Shown: one piece after another, positions 22,088-34,117 of the stretch | How positions within the stretch are numbered: the stretch's first letter is position 1 | How the letters are laid out: every line of letters begins with the position of its first letter | From: Megamerina dolium | Lineage: Eukaryota; Arthropoda; Insecta; Diptera; Megamerinidae | Direction of reading: 5' to 3' | Assembly (NCBI GenBank): GCA_963854835.1 | Contig: OY978530.1 | Coordinates: forward strand, 23,896,937 to 23,960,936 | Length of the DNA stretch: 64,000 nt | Notes under the pieces: model-generated | Told to the model about the DNA's origin: nothing | Database searches by the model: none | Seen by the model: only the letters and a program-made list of their open reading frames with translations | Translations under genes and position numbers: made by a program

Positions 22088-22916
22088 AAGGGTTTTCCAT
22101 TAGGGACATAACAATTTTATCTATTAATAAAACACAGAAATATTTGAGATATTAAGTTCAAATTTATTGTGGATATATTGCAAACATTACATTTTATTAA
22201 TGAAATTCGATTTCGACCGGAACGTTGGCAATTTCGCGTTGTATGTTGTCTTTGAGCTCGACTAAAGTTGCTGGCTTGTTGGCATAGACCAGTGACTTGA
22301 TAAAGCGCCATAAAAAGAAATCCAATTGATTTATATCTCATGAACGAGGAGGCCATTCGGCCGGACCATTTCTCGAGATAACACGGTTACCGAATTTGCC
22401 TTGCAATAAATCGATTGTGACGTGCGCTGTGTGGCTAGTGGCACCATCTTGTTGAAACCACATATCGCTGATGTCAAGTTCATCCAATTCTGGCCACAAA
22501 TAATCTTCCAACATACCACGATAGCGCTCTCCATTGACGGTAACATGACGGTGTTTTCATCCACGAAAAAATACGGCCCAATCACACCTCCGGCATGAAA
22601 ACCGCACCAAACAGTAACTTTTTGCGGGTGCAACGGTGTGTCAAGAAGCACTTGTGGTTTTTTTGCTGACCAATAACGCATATTTTGCTTATTGACAAAG
22701 CCATTGAGCCAAAAATGAGCTTCATCGCTGAAGATGATTTTTCGCTCTGAAAGTTGCGACCACCGACTCAGAATTTCGGTAGTAATTTTCAATAATTTCC
22801 AAACGTTGCTGGTTCGTGAATTTTACCATGATGAAAATGTTGACTTCATCCTTTAAAGTTTAAGGGTGCGTTCATATGAAGCTACGGAATTGTTATGTCC
22901 CTAATGGAAAACCCTT
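22088..22916 (-). mobile_element. Tc1/mariner-superfamily element inserted in a (TA)n tract
   Basis: An 829-bp element with 29-bp perfect terminal inverted repeats beginning AAGGGTTTTCCATTAGGGAC, flanked by TA on both sides. TA is the obligate target of this superfamily, so a TA microsatellite is a natural landing site. The element is shorter than a full-length one (about 1.2-1.3 kb) and lacks the N-terminal coding part. Confidence 0.9.
22150..22792 (-). pseudogene. Tc1/mariner-type transposase, truncated and frameshifted
   Basis: Minus-strand frame 22792-22331 has IIFSDEAHFWLNGFVNKQN (first catalytic aspartate), then HPQKVTVWCGFHAGGVIGPYFF. From about 22480 onward the conserved reading moves through other frames: a QQDGATSHTA-like segment holding the second aspartate, then WPPRS and FFLW with the third acidic position. 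The N-terminal helix-turn-helix domain is absent. It would have recognised the 29-bp repeats and moved the element; now it is non-functional. The WPPRSxD signature differs from SPDLAP in classical mariners, so it belongs to a separate branch often labelled Tc3-like in insect genomes. Confidence 0.75.
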
Positions 22917-23287
<371 letters not shown>

Positions 23288-23289
23288 TC

Positions 23290-24030
23290 TGGGTATTGTG
23301 TATTAAAAACTATATTTTTGCTCCACGGATATGGTCGTCAGATCCTCTATAGAGGTGGGTGATTCGTCCGAGAATCCATACGTTTGAGGCAGCAGCGCAT
23401 TCTTTATGGCCATCAGTTGGCTCAGTTCTAGTTCCTTTTGATGATGTTGCCATTTATATACGGAAGTCCTGCAGATATTCGGCTTTCCATCTACTCCTAA
23501 ACTGATGATGAAGGGTTTTCAGTTTTTCCCATCGGTTGATTAAGCTACCAGTGGAGCTCCTCTTTCGAAGTGACCTGGAGTGAGCGGCATTCATATCCTA
23601 CTAGAGAGAATAACAGAGAATTTAACATGGTTTCAATTTGACAAAGTAGAACTGAAAACTCCTCGGAGTGGAATTTTTGATTTCCGGCAGTTTTTTTAGA
23701 TGAGGCTTAAAACTCTTGACCGCAGCATCCCACAGCCCGCCTTCGTGTGAAATAAGAATCCAGTCAATACCATGGACTTTAGCGAACTTGAATTGTCTAC
23801 CCATGGCACTTTGCGCTGCAATGAAAGTTGTACCGTTATCAGACATTATTTTGCGGGAAAGTCCCCTTATACCAAAGAGTCTTGCGAATGCAGAGCGGAA
23901 TGCCTCTATGGAGAAATCAGAGCACAATTTCAAATGTATGGCTTTTGTGCAAAAGCAGGTAAATACCGCCAAATACTCTTCGAGAAAGGTAACGGTTCGA
24001 AGCGCGTAGATCAATCGATCAATCAAAAGA
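23290..24030 (-). pseudogene. BEL/Pao integrase and C-terminal Pol remnant
   Basis: The minus-strand frame 24026-23622 contains YLAVFTCFCTKAIHLKL, RKIMSDNGTTF, and GGLWDAAVKSFKPHLKK, the core of the BEL/Pao integrase with aspartates in the first and second positions. The stretch GGLWDAAVKSFK is the usual end of the catalytic core, although its E is replaced by D here. Further downstream in other frames come a KAEYLQDF piece and [17 protein letters not shown] (about 23400-23310), the conserved C-terminal DUF5641-like segment. Stops and frameshifts break it. It abuts the 3' end of LOA-2 at about 24040. Confidence 0.8.
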
Positions 24031-24043
24031 GAGCATGACGTTA

Positions 24044-24089
24044 GAACAAGGACATAGTCCTTGTTGGAACAAGGATATAGTCCTTGTTC
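24044..24089. repeat. Two tandem 23-bp near-palindromes at the LOA-2 3' end
   Basis: GAACAAGGACATAGTCCTTG with a following TTG, then GAACAAGGATATAGTCCTTG with a following TTC. Each unit can fold on itself (ACAAGGA/TCCTTGT). They lie at the 3' terminus of LOA-2, where LOA-type elements commonly end in short tandem repeats. Confidence 0.85.
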
Positions 24090-24220
24090 ATCAAGTGGAC
24101 CACGCGAAATCAGACCAAGGTCGGTTAGAGGATATGAACCCTATAGCTGATACCTCTGGGGGCCAACCACAAGTGTTACGGGCACTGCGACCAAACGAGA
24201 TCTTTTGTACCAAACCCCGT

Positions 24221-24469
24221 TTACGACACTAGAATCTCCTCTACCTTTTTAATGAAGTATAGAATTGATCTTCTCGAGCTTTTGATGATTGAAGCTGGTG
24301 TTGGGAAACTCAGCTGAAAGTGTTGGAGGCGTAGTCTGGCCAAGGCCGGACATTCGCAAAGTATGTGGATTGATATTGCATCCTCTTCCAGGTAGAGTCT
24401 ACACTCCGTGTATGTTCTGCTAAGACTAATTCCCTCAAAAGCTGCATTAAAGCTGATGAGAGCTTTCAC
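24221..24469 (-). pseudogene. LOA-2 ORF2 C-terminal end (outer copy)
   Basis: An 82-codon frame with CRLYLEEDAISIHILCECPALARLR, equivalent to the C-terminal C/H motif of LOA-1 ORF2 (CRLCMEEAETAAHIACQCPAL), with the second cysteine changed to Y. This is the only copy with the natural C-terminus; in the other two (27423-27638, 30592-30807) the frame leaves the element at the tandem junction. Confidence 0.7.
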
Positions 24470-24578
24470 TTGGCGAAGACCCGTCGAATTTGTCTATTAT
24501 AGAAGGTATTTGTCATGGTAATGTTTTTCTATCATAGCTTTGGCCGATGCCCTGCTTATACCGCAGAAAGATCTTCTA

Positions 24579-25304
24579 TTACGAGAGACCACAGTAGCGG
24601 GGAAAGAACATCCCCTGGGGACAGCTTTTAACAACTCTGACGTTTACTTTGGTATTTCCTAAATTTGCTGAAATATCTCGGTTTTCCAGCATGGCTTTTA
24701 CCCAAATCACTGAGTATTCATCTATACCTCTACGTGCCAAAGCTCTTGTAATAGACTCATACCCAGTATTGTCGAAAGCACCTTCTATGTCCAGAAAAGC
24801 ACAAAGAGCTAGTTCTTTTGATTCGAAGAATTTTTCGATGTTGGATACGAGATAATGTAATGCAGATTCGGTTGATTTGCCTTTGGTGTAGGCTAATTGA
24901 TTATTGTGTAGGGGGATGGAAGTTTCAAGCCTTTGCTTAATGTGAAGATCTAATGTAGATTCGGTTGATTTTCCTTTGGTGTAGGAGTATTGATTCTTGT
25001 GTAGGGGGATGGAATTTTCTAGCCTTTGCTTGACGTGAAGATCTATTAGTCGTTTCATTGTTTTCAGAATAAAAGAAGTTAAATTGATGGGACGGAACGA
25101 TTTCGGGAGTTTTGTTGGTTTATTTCCTTGTTTGGGGATAAAAACCACTTTTCTCCAGGCACTCGGAATATACCCGAATTTGTAACTGGCTCGGAAGAGA
25201 TTAATTAGCTGTTCCAGCGTTGCATCTAAGGCATTTTGAAGGATAGCTGGGAAGATCCTATCACCCCCGGGGTCTTGTAAGGTAGGAAGGATGACACTGC
25301 CCAT
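24579..25304 (-). pseudogene. LOA-2 RT, copy 1, with a 31-residue internal duplication
   Basis: An open 241-codon frame carrying DRIFPAILQNALD, AWRKVVFIPKQGN, FRPINLTSFILKTMKRL, two successive QRLE..IPLH..Q..YTKGKSTES segments, LCAFLDIEGAFDNTGYES (motif A) and VKSCPQG (motif B). After this, YADD and the thumb are deleted. LOA-1 has the KSTE segment once, so the second is an in-frame duplication. The RT cannot work. Copies 2 and 3 are predicted to give the same protein. Confidence 0.8.
24859..25044. repeat. 93-bp direct duplication inside the LOA-2 RT
   Basis: Units 24859-24951 and 24952-25044 are head to tail and exactly in frame (31 codons), with several base differences between the units. 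The same duplication stands at 28028-28213 and 31197-31382, so it predates the triplication. Confidence 0.92.
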
Positions 25305-25640
25305 GTGACTTTGTCTTTGTCGTATATATCACCGGATAGACTACTCGCCCATCTACTAGAGTTCCGATGCACAATTGTAGGATAGGGGGCAGGTAGCGTA
25401 TTTGTTTGTGTTACGGATCCTGGAAAATGAAACTGTAATAAATATTCTAGGGTTTCTTTGCGATTTTGTGTGAAAGATCCATTCGGTTTCTATAGAAGAC
25501 CGATGCTATTTGAGTGGTCCTTGGACAATATTTTGTGAAGTCGTGCCGCTTGGGGAAGAGTGTGTAACTCGTCACAGTGTGTTCTCCAAGAGTCACGTTT
25601 TGATTTTCAGATCAGAATGTTATATTCAGAAAGGGTAGAT

Positions 25641-26460
25641 CTATACTCTGTCCAACGACCAGTTTTTTCCCCCTGTTGAAGAGTATCCTAACCTTCTTTC
25701 TTTTGTCTTTGAGTTGCACGCTCTGATGAGATTCCAATTTGTTTCTCTGGGTGGGTTTTGCAAAGAAATTGGCTCTACCCTCCCTTTGAGGTTGAGACGT
25801 ATGTGTTGATGATCAGATAAGGATGGCTCATCTGACACTCGCCAGTCCTCTATATGTTCAGGCGATATGCCACTTGTAAGAGTGAGATCCAGTACCTCAC
25901 TACTAGTGGTGGTGATAAAAGTGGGTTTACCTCCTCCATTTACTATGTCTACATTGTTAGTCATGATAAAATCACGAAGTGACTCACCTCTACAGTTGTA
26001 GTCTGTGCTTCCCCACACAACATGGTGCGCATTTGAATCTCACCCGATGACGAGTTATTGATTTTGACTCCGGCCATATCCAACCAGTTGTTGAACCTCG
26101 GCCTGCGGTGCATCCATACGTTCACCAGGAAAATATGCAGACGCCAGAACACTTTCCTGGGTCCTGCTGTCAACAGCGAGCTTAAAGCTGTTGACAGCAG
26201 CTTAGCCGCTGTGAGGTCTCTGGAAATTAAGTTTGTTAGTGCAAGGTGATTGATTGATTCGTCAATTAAGATAGCTGTGCGTGGCACAGCCATTGACTTA
26301 TCATATATCAACTTACCTCCGCCGTTTTGAGTCCACGGACTTGGCCACCTATGATCCAGGATTCCTGAAAAAGCCCTAGATCGAAGGACATTTCAGCAAA
26401 GAGTCTGCAGGCGGTAACCGACGCACCTTTGGCGTGATGCAGATTTGTCTGGAGCACCCT
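25641..26460 (-). pseudogene. LOA-2 endonuclease, copy 1, frameshifted
   Basis: The N-terminus (about 26460-26312) reads NLHHAKGAS and LFQESWI, the LOA-type start. The body lies in two overlapping frames: 26311-25961, and 26018-25641 with MWGSTDYNCRGESL, DLTLTSG and SDEPSLSDHQHIRL, the latter holding the conserved SDH. A frameshift lies near 26018-25961. It would nick target DNA in an intact element. Confidence 0.7.
26164..26200. repeat. Perfect 14-bp hairpin in the LOA-2 endonuclease
   Basis: CTGCTGTCAACAGC and its exact inverse GCTGTTGACAGCAG surround a 9-base loop. Present in all three tandem copies (also at 29333-29369 and 32501-32537). Confidence 0.9.
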
Positions 26461-26650
26461 AATGGCGCTCATAGATCCTTCTGTAATGAGCTTTGGACAA
26501 TATCTCGCTTCTTGTCCTGTCTATTCCCCTTACCTTTCGCCGCTTTTGGCGAAATAGGCTTAGACCCTACAGGGTCCGAGGATTTTTTGGCCTCAGGAAG
26601 TGTGATTGCCTGTTGCCTAGCTAGACTTCCACCATGTCCAATGGCTCGGG

Positions 26651-27396
26651 TCAGGAGTACTGGAGGCCCTCCAGACCTTGCCAGCAAAGAACTGGATCCT
26701 TTACTGGATCGTCCAGTTTACTTCGCGAACCCGTGTTCGGAACCTTTTTGGAGGCAGAAGGATCCTTATGGACTGTGTTTTGTGACACAGTTCCATCTGC
26801 CACAGCAGGATCGGCTCCCTCTCCGGTACCACCGGTGGCACGGGTTGGTGCGAGCTTGGTATGGCAGAAGCGGTAAGCTATTTTAAACTTCCGCTCGGAA
26901 AGAAATCGCATTGCCTCGTCATTTGTAACGATGGTCAATCGCAAGATATCGCCTTGGGGTAACCGTTGTACCACTTTACAGTACTCGGTGGACATTAGAT
27001 TCTGCGCACTTATTGTCGTAAGAATCTTGGAGATGTTGGAGCTGTGGGGGAAAAAGCCTCGGACTACATGAGTCGCGGGAAAGTCTTTTTCCTCCACGGA
27101 AAAAGACTTCGCGGGGAACGCGAATCTACGGCCGAAACAACACCGAGTTTTATGCAGCCAACGACTTAGCTGAAGGACGGCTTGAAGGGCCCTAAACGAG
27201 CGTACGGCTTTTTCCGTTGCACTGCTGGCGGCTCATCTTCGGAACGGTTTCTCTTCATGGTAATTTTTTCCAATGAAGAGGAATTGGTGTATTCTAGATC
27301 CTGTGTTCTAGAGTAGCCATGTTTGGTGGCTTGCTTAAATCTTCTTCTCTCTTTAGAGGAGAGTTTATCGAAGCCTGTTTCGTTTGAGAACGCCAT
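26651..27396 (-). pseudogene. LOA-2 ORF1, copy 1, broken
   Basis: Two frames: 27396-27166 (basic, with KERRRFKQATKHGY and MKRNRSEDEP, including likely nuclear-localisation clusters) and 27097-26651 (148 codons, with VQRLPQGDILRLTIVTNDEA and a low-complexity G/P/S tail). A stop or frameshift separates them. By position this is the Gag-like ORF1 upstream of the endonuclease. Its similarity to LOA-1 ORF1 is weak to my eye. Confidence 0.55.
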
Positions 27397-27451
27397 GCGC
27401 TCAACCTAGTCGCCCACGTCCGTCAAGCAAGACATTTGAGAGAGGTTTGGG

Positions 27452-30400
27452 TGATGATTGAAGCTGGTGTTGGGAAACTCAGCTGAAAGTGTTGGAGGCG
27501 TAGTCTGGCCAAGGCCGGACATTCGCAAAGTATGTGGATTGATATTGCATCCTCTTCCAGGTAGAGTCTACACTCCGTGTATGTTCTGCTAAGACTAATT
27601 CCCTCAAAAGCTGCATTAAAGCTGATGAGAGCTTTCACTTGGCGAAGACCCGTCGAATTTGTCTATTATAGAAGGTATTTGTCATGGTAATGTTTTTCTA
27701 TCATAGCTTTGGCCGATGCCCTGCTTATACCGCAGAAAGATCTTCTATTACGAGAGACCACAGTAGCGGGGAAAGAACATCCCCTGGGGACAGCTTTTAA
27801 CAACTCTGACGTTTACTTTGGTATTTCCTAAATTTGCTGAAATATCTCGGTTTTCCAGCATGGCTTTTACCCAAATCACTGAGTATTCATCTATACCTCT
27901 ACGTGCCAAAGCTCTTGTAATAGACTCATACCCAGTATTGTCGAAAGCACCTTCTATGTCCAGAAAAGCACAAAGAGCTAGTTCTTTTGATTCGAAGAAT
28001 TTTTCGATGTTGGATACGAGATAATGTAATGCAGATTCGGTTGATTTGCCTTTGGTGTAGGCTAATTGATTATTGTGTAGGGGGATGGAAGTTTCAAGCC
28101 TTTGCTTAATGTGAAGATCTAATGTAGATTCGGTTGATTTTCCTTTGGTGTAGGAGTATTGATTCTTGTGTAGGGGGATGGAATTTTCTAGCCTTTGCTT
28201 GACGTGAAGATCTATTAGTCGTTTCATTGTTTTCAGAATAAAAGAAGTTAAATTGATGGGACGGAACGATTTCGGGAGTTTTGTTGGTTTATTTCCTTGT
28301 TTGGGGATAAAAACCACTTTTCTCCAGGCACTCGGAATATACCCGAATTTGTAACTGGCTCGGAAGAGATTAATTAGCTGTTCCAGCGTTGCATCTAAGG
28401 CATTTTGAAGGATAGCTGGGAAGATCCTATCACCCCCGGGGTCTTGTAAGGTAGGAAGGATGACACTGCCCATGTGACTTTGTCTTTGTCGTATATATCA
28501 CCGGATAGACTACTCGCCCATCTACTAGAGTTCCGATGCACAATTGTAGGATAGGGGGCAGGTAGCGTATTTGTTTGTGTTACGGATCCTGGAAAATGAA
28601 ACTGTAATAAATATTCTAGGGTTTCTTTGCGATTTTGTGTGAAAGATCCATTCGGTTTCTATAGAAGACCGATGCTATTTGAGTGGTCCTTGGACAATAT
28701 TTTGTGAAGTCGTGCCGCTTGGGGAAGAGTGTGTAACTCGTCACAGTGTGTTCTCCAAGAGTCACGTTTTGATTTTCAGATCAGAATGTTATATTCAGAA
28801 AGGGTAGATCTATACTCTGTCCAACGACCAGTTTTTTCCCCCTGTTGAAGAGTATCCTAACCTTCTTTCTTTTGTCTTTGAGTTGCACGCTCTGATGAGA
28901 TTCCAATTTGTTTCTCTGGGTGGGTTTTGCAAAGAAATTGGCTCTACCCTCCCTTTGAGGTTGAGACGTATGTGTTGATGATCAGATAAGGATGGCTCAT
29001 CTGACACTCGCCAGTCCTCTATATGTTCAGGCGATATGCCACTTGTAAGAGTGAGATCCAGTACCTCACTACTAGTGGTGGTGATAAAAGTGGGTTTACC
29101 TCCTCCATTTACTATGTCTACATTGTTAGTCATGATAAAATCACGAAGTGACTCACCTCTACAGTTGTAGTCTGTGCTTCCCCACACAACATGGTGCGCA
29201 TTTGAATCTCACCCGATGACGAGTTATTGATTTTGACTCCGGCCATATCCAACCAGTTGTTGAACCTCGGCCTGCGGTGCATCCATACGTTCACCAGGAA
29301 AATATGCAGACGCCAGAACACTTTCCTGGGTCCTGCTGTCAACAGCGAGCTTAAAGCTGTTGACAGCAGCTTAGCCGCTGTGAGGTCTCTGGAAATTAAG
29401 TTTGTTAGTGCAAGGTGATTGATTGATTCGTCAATTAAGATAGCTGTGCGTGGCACAGCCATTGACTTATCATATATCAACTTACCTCCGCCGTTTTGAG
29501 TCCACGGACTTGGCCACCTATGATCCAGGATTCCTGAAAAAGCCCTAGATCGAAGGACATTTCAGCAAAGAGTCTGCAGGCGGTAACCGACGCACCTTTG
29601 GCGTGATGCAGATTTGTCTGGAGCACCCTAATGGCGCTCATAGATCCTTCTGTAATGAGCTTTGGACAATATCTCGCTTCTTGTCCTGTCTATTCCCCTT
29701 ACCTTTCGCCGCTTTTGGCGAAATAGGCTTAGACCCTACAGGGTCCGAGGATTTTTTGGCCTCAGGAAGTGTGATTGCCTGTTGCCTAGCTAGACTTCCA
29801 CCATGTCCAATGGCTCGGGTCAGGAGTACTGGAGGCCCTCCAGACCTTGCCAGCAAAGAACTGGATCCTTTACTGGATCGTCCAGTTTACTTCGCGAACC
29901 CGTGTTCGGAACCTTTTTGGAGGCAGAAGGATCCTTATGGACTGTGTTTTGTGACACAGTTCCATCTGCCACAGCAGGATCGGCTCCCTCTCCGGTACCA
30001 CCGGTGGCACGGGTTGGTGCGAGCTTGGTATGGCAGAAGCGGTAAGCTATTTTAAACTTCCGCTCGGAAAGAAATCGCATTGCCTCGTCATTTGTAACGA
30101 TGGTCAATCGCAAGATATCGCCTTGGGGTAACCGTTGTACCACTTTACAGTACTCGGTGGACATTAGATTCTGCGCACTTATTGTCGTAAGAATCTTGGA
30201 GATGTTGGAGCTGTGGGGGAAAAAGCCTCGGACTACATGAGTCGCGGGAAAGTCTTTTTCCTCCACGGAAAAAGACTTCGCGGGGAACGCGAATCTACGG
30301 CCGAAACAACACAGAGTTTTATGCAGCCAACGACTTAGCTGAAGGACGGCTTGAAGGGCCCTAAACGAGCGTACGGCTTTTTCCGTTGCACTGCTGGCGG

Positions 30401-30614
30401 CTCATCTTCGGAACGGTTTCTCTTCATGGTAATTTTTTCCAATGAAGAGGAATTGGTGTATTCTAGATCCTGTGTTCTAGAGTAGCCATGTTTGGTGGCT
30501 TGCTTAAATCTTCTTCTCTCTTTAGAGGAGAGTTTATCGAAGCCTGTTTCGTTTGAGAACGCCATGCGCTCAACCTAGTCGCCCACGTCCGTCAAGCAAG
30601 ACATTTGAGAGAGG
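27452..30614 (-). repeat. LOA-2 tandem block, copy 2
   Basis: Same content as copy 1 shifted by 3,169 bp: RT 27748-28473, endonuclease 28810-29630, ORF1 pieces 29820-30266 and 30335-30565. One substitution against copies 1 and 3 was noted near 30311 (ACACAGAG instead of ACACCGAG). Confidence 0.93.
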
Positions 30615-30620
30615 TTTGGG

Positions 30621-33600
30621 TGATGATTGAAGCTGGTGTTGGGAAACTCAGCTGAAAGTGTTGGAGGCGTAGTCTGGCCAAGGCCGGACATTCGCAAAGT
30701 ATGTGGATTGATATTGCATCCTCTTCCAGGTAGAGTCTACACTCCGTGTATGTTCTGCTAAGACTAATTCCCTCAAAAGCTGCATTAAAGCTGATGAGAG
30801 CTTTCACTTGGCGAAGACCCGTCGAATTTGTCTATTATAGAAGGTATTTGTCATGGTAATGTTTTTCTATCATAGCTTTGGCCGATGCCCTGCTTATACC
30901 GCAGAAAGATCTTCTATTACGAGAGACCACAGTAGCGGGGAAAGAACATCCCCTGGGGACAGCTTTTAACAACTCTGACGTTTACTTTGGTATTTCCTAA
31001 ATTTGCTGAAATATCTCGGTTTTCCAGCATGGCTTTTACCCAAATCACTGAGTATTCATCTATACCTCTACGTGCCAAAGCTCTTGTAATAGACTCATAC
31101 CCAGTATTGTCGAAAGCACCTTCTATGTCCAGAAAAGCACAAAGAGCTAGTTCTTTTGATTCGAAGAATTTTTCGATGTTGGATACGAGATAATGTAATG
31201 CAGATTCGGTTGATTTGCCTTTGGTGTAGGCTAATTGATTATTGTGTAGGGGGATGGAAGTTTCAAGCCTTTGCTTAATGTGAAGATCTAATGTAGATTC
31301 GGTTGATTTTCCTTTGGTGTAGGAGTATTGATTCTTGTGTAGGGGGATGGAATTTTCTAGCCTTTGCTTGACGTGAAGATCTATTAGTCGTTTCATTGTT
31401 TTCAGAATAAAAGAAGTTAAATTGATGGGACGGAACGATTTCGGGAGTTTTGTTGGTTTATTTCCTTGTTTGGGGATAAAAACCACTTTTCTCCAGGCAC
31501 TCGGAATATACCCGAATTTGTAACTGGCTCGGAAGAGATTAATTAGCTGTTCCAGCGTTGCATCTAAGGCATTTTGAAGGATAGCTGGGAAGATCCTATC
31601 ACCCCCGGGGTCTTGTAAGGTAGGAAGGATGACACTGCCCATGTGACTTTGTCTTTGTCGTATATATCACCGGATAGACTACTCGCCCATCTACTAGAGT
31701 TCCGATGCACAATTGTAGGATAGGGGGCAGGTAGCGTATTTGTTTGTGTTACGGATCCTGGAAAATGAAACTGTAATAAATATTCTAGGGTTTCTTTGCG
31801 ATTTTGTGTGAAAGATCCATTCGGTTTCTATAGAAGACCGATGCTATTTGAGTGGTCCTTGGACAATATTTTGTGAAGTCGTGCCGCTTGGGGAAGAGTG
31901 TGTAACTCGTCACAGTGTGTTCTCCAAGAGTCACGTTTTGATTTTCAGATCAGAATGTTATATTCAGAAAGGGTAGATCTATACTCTGTCCAACGACCAG
32001 TTTTTTCCCCCTGTTGAAGAGTATCCTAACCTTCTTTCTTTTGTCTTTGAGTTGCACGCTCTGATGAGATTCCAATTTGTTTCTCTGGGTGGGTTTTGCA
32101 AAGAAATTGGCTCTACCCTCCCTTTGAGGTTGAGACGTATGTGTTGATGACAGATAAGGATGGCTCATCTGACACTCGCCAGTCCTCTATATGTTCAGGC
32201 GATATGCCACTTGTAAGAGTGAGATCCAGTACCTCACTACTAGTGGTGGTGATAAAAGTGGGTTTACCTCCTCCATTTACTATGTCTACATTGTTAGTCA
32301 TGATAAAATCACGAAGTGACTCACCTCTACAGTTGTAGTCTGTGCTTCCCCACACAACATGGTGCGCATTTGAATCTCACCCGATGACGAGTTATTGATT
32401 TTGACTCCGGCCATATCCAACCAGTTGTTGAACCTCGGCCTGCGGTGCATCCATACGTTCACCAGGAAAATATGCAGACGCCAGAACACTTTCCTGGGTC
32501 CTGCTGTCAACAGCGAGCTTAAAGCTGTTGACAGCAGCTTAGCCGCTGTGAGGTCTCTGGAAATTAAGTTTGTTAGTGCAAGGTGATTGATTGATTCGTC
32601 AATTAAGATAGCTGTGCGTGGCACAGCCATTGACTTATCATATATCAACTTACCTCCGCCGTTTTGAGTCCACGGACTTGGCCACCTATGATCCAGGATT
32701 CCTGAAAAAGCCCTAGATCGAAGGACATTTCAGCAAAGAGTCTGCAGGCGGTAACCGACGCACCTTTGGCGTGATGCAGATTTGTCTGGAGCACCCTAAT
32801 GGCGCTCATAGATCCTTCTGTAATGAGCTTTGGACAATATCTCGCTTCTTGTCCTGTCTATTCCCCTTACCTTTCGCCGCTTTTGGCGAAATAGGCTTAG
32901 ACCCTACAGGGTCCGAGGATTTTTTGGCCTCAGGAAGTGTGATTGCCTGTTGCCTAGCTAGACTTCCACCATGTCCAATGGCTCGGGTCAGGAGTACTGG
33001 AGGCCCTCCAGACCTTGCCAGCAAAGAACTGGATCCTTTACTGGATCGTCCAGTTTACTTCGCGAACCCGTGTTCGGAACCTTTTTGGAGGCAGAAGGAT
33101 CCTTATGGACTGTGTTTTGTGACACAGTTCCATCTGCCACAGCAGGATCGGCTCCCTCTCCGGTACCACCGGTGGCACGGGTTGGTGCGAGCTTGGTATG
33201 GCAGAAGCGGTAAGCTATTTTAAACTTCCGCTCGGAAAGAAATCGCATTGCCTCGTCATTTGTAACGATGGTCAATCGCAAGATATCGCCTTGGGGTAAC
33301 CGTTGTACCACTTTACAGTACTCGGTGGACATTAGATTCTGCGCACTTATTGTCGTAAGAATCTTGGAGATGTTGGAGCTGTGGGGGAAAAAGCCTCGGA
33401 CTACATGAGTCGCGGGAAAGTCTTTTTCCTCCACGGAAAAAGACTTCGCGGGGAACGCGAATCTACGGCCGAAACAACACCGAGTTTTATGCAGCCAACG
33501 ACTTAGCTGAAGGACGGCTTGAAGGGCCCTAAACGAGCGTACGGCTTTTTCCGTTGCACTGCTGGCGGCTCATCTTCGGAACGGTTTCTCTTCATAGTAA

Positions 33601-33782
33601 TTTTTTCCAATGAAGAGGAATTGGTGTATTCTAGATCCTGTGTTCTAGAGTAGCCATGTTTGGTGGCTTGCTTAAATCTTCTTCTCTCTTTAGAGGAGAG
33701 TTTATCGAAGCCTGTTTCGTTTGAGAACGCCATGAGCTCAACCTAGTCGCCCACGTCCGTCAAGCAAGACATTTGAGAGAGG
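30621..33782 (-). repeat. LOA-2 tandem block, copy 3
   Basis: Same content again: RT 30917-31642, endonuclease 31979-32797, ORF1 pieces 32988-33434 and 33503-33733. A one-base deletion near 32150 (GATGACAG instead of GATGATCAG) shifts the endonuclease frame and changes the later spacing to 3,168. Two substitutions lie near 33596 and 33734. This copy continues into the true 5' region of the element. Confidence 0.93.
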
Positions 33783-34117
33783 ACGTTTTCTGGGATAGCC
33801 TGAATGGCCAAAGTGGCTTCAGAGTCGTACGAACTTAAATCCTCTGGCAAATCTGTCACTGTTACCCTTGCAGTCAATCCTGAAGAGCCAGTGTTTCCAC
33901 CGTGTTCCGTTAAAGGTTTGTCGATGGGCAGTTCCGTGTTTCTCAGAATGGGCTCAGCAGCCTTGATCTGACAAGAGGTAGCCAGCACCACAATGAGTGC
34001 TAGACTAGATGCATTTGCGTCAGCCGTGTAGGCGTGGTTTGTTTCGGATGGAACCGGTGTTCCATCGGATTTATTTGTATTATTTTTGTTATTATTTATT
34101 TCCATAAATTTCCACAA
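33743..34117 (-). pseudogene. LOA-2 ORF1 N-terminal part (present once)
   Basis: A 124-codon frame, low in conserved motifs and rich in N, S, T and A (NNNKNNTNKSDGT near the start), lies just upstream of the ORF1 frame of copy 3. Because the tandem junction cuts at 33782, the first two copies lack it. It precedes a 5' UTR that extends to about 34330. Confidence 0.5.

Noticed and set aside
26434..26886. 150-codon plus-strand frame, repeated at 29603 and 32771
   Set aside because: Antisense shadow of LOA-2 ORF1 and the start of its ORF2; repeated only because the block is triplicated.
24283..33782. CRISPR-like or satellite-like reading of the repeated block
   Set aside because: The unit is a 3.2-kb retrotransposon segment with no short regular repeat-spacer structure; the DNA is eukaryotic.
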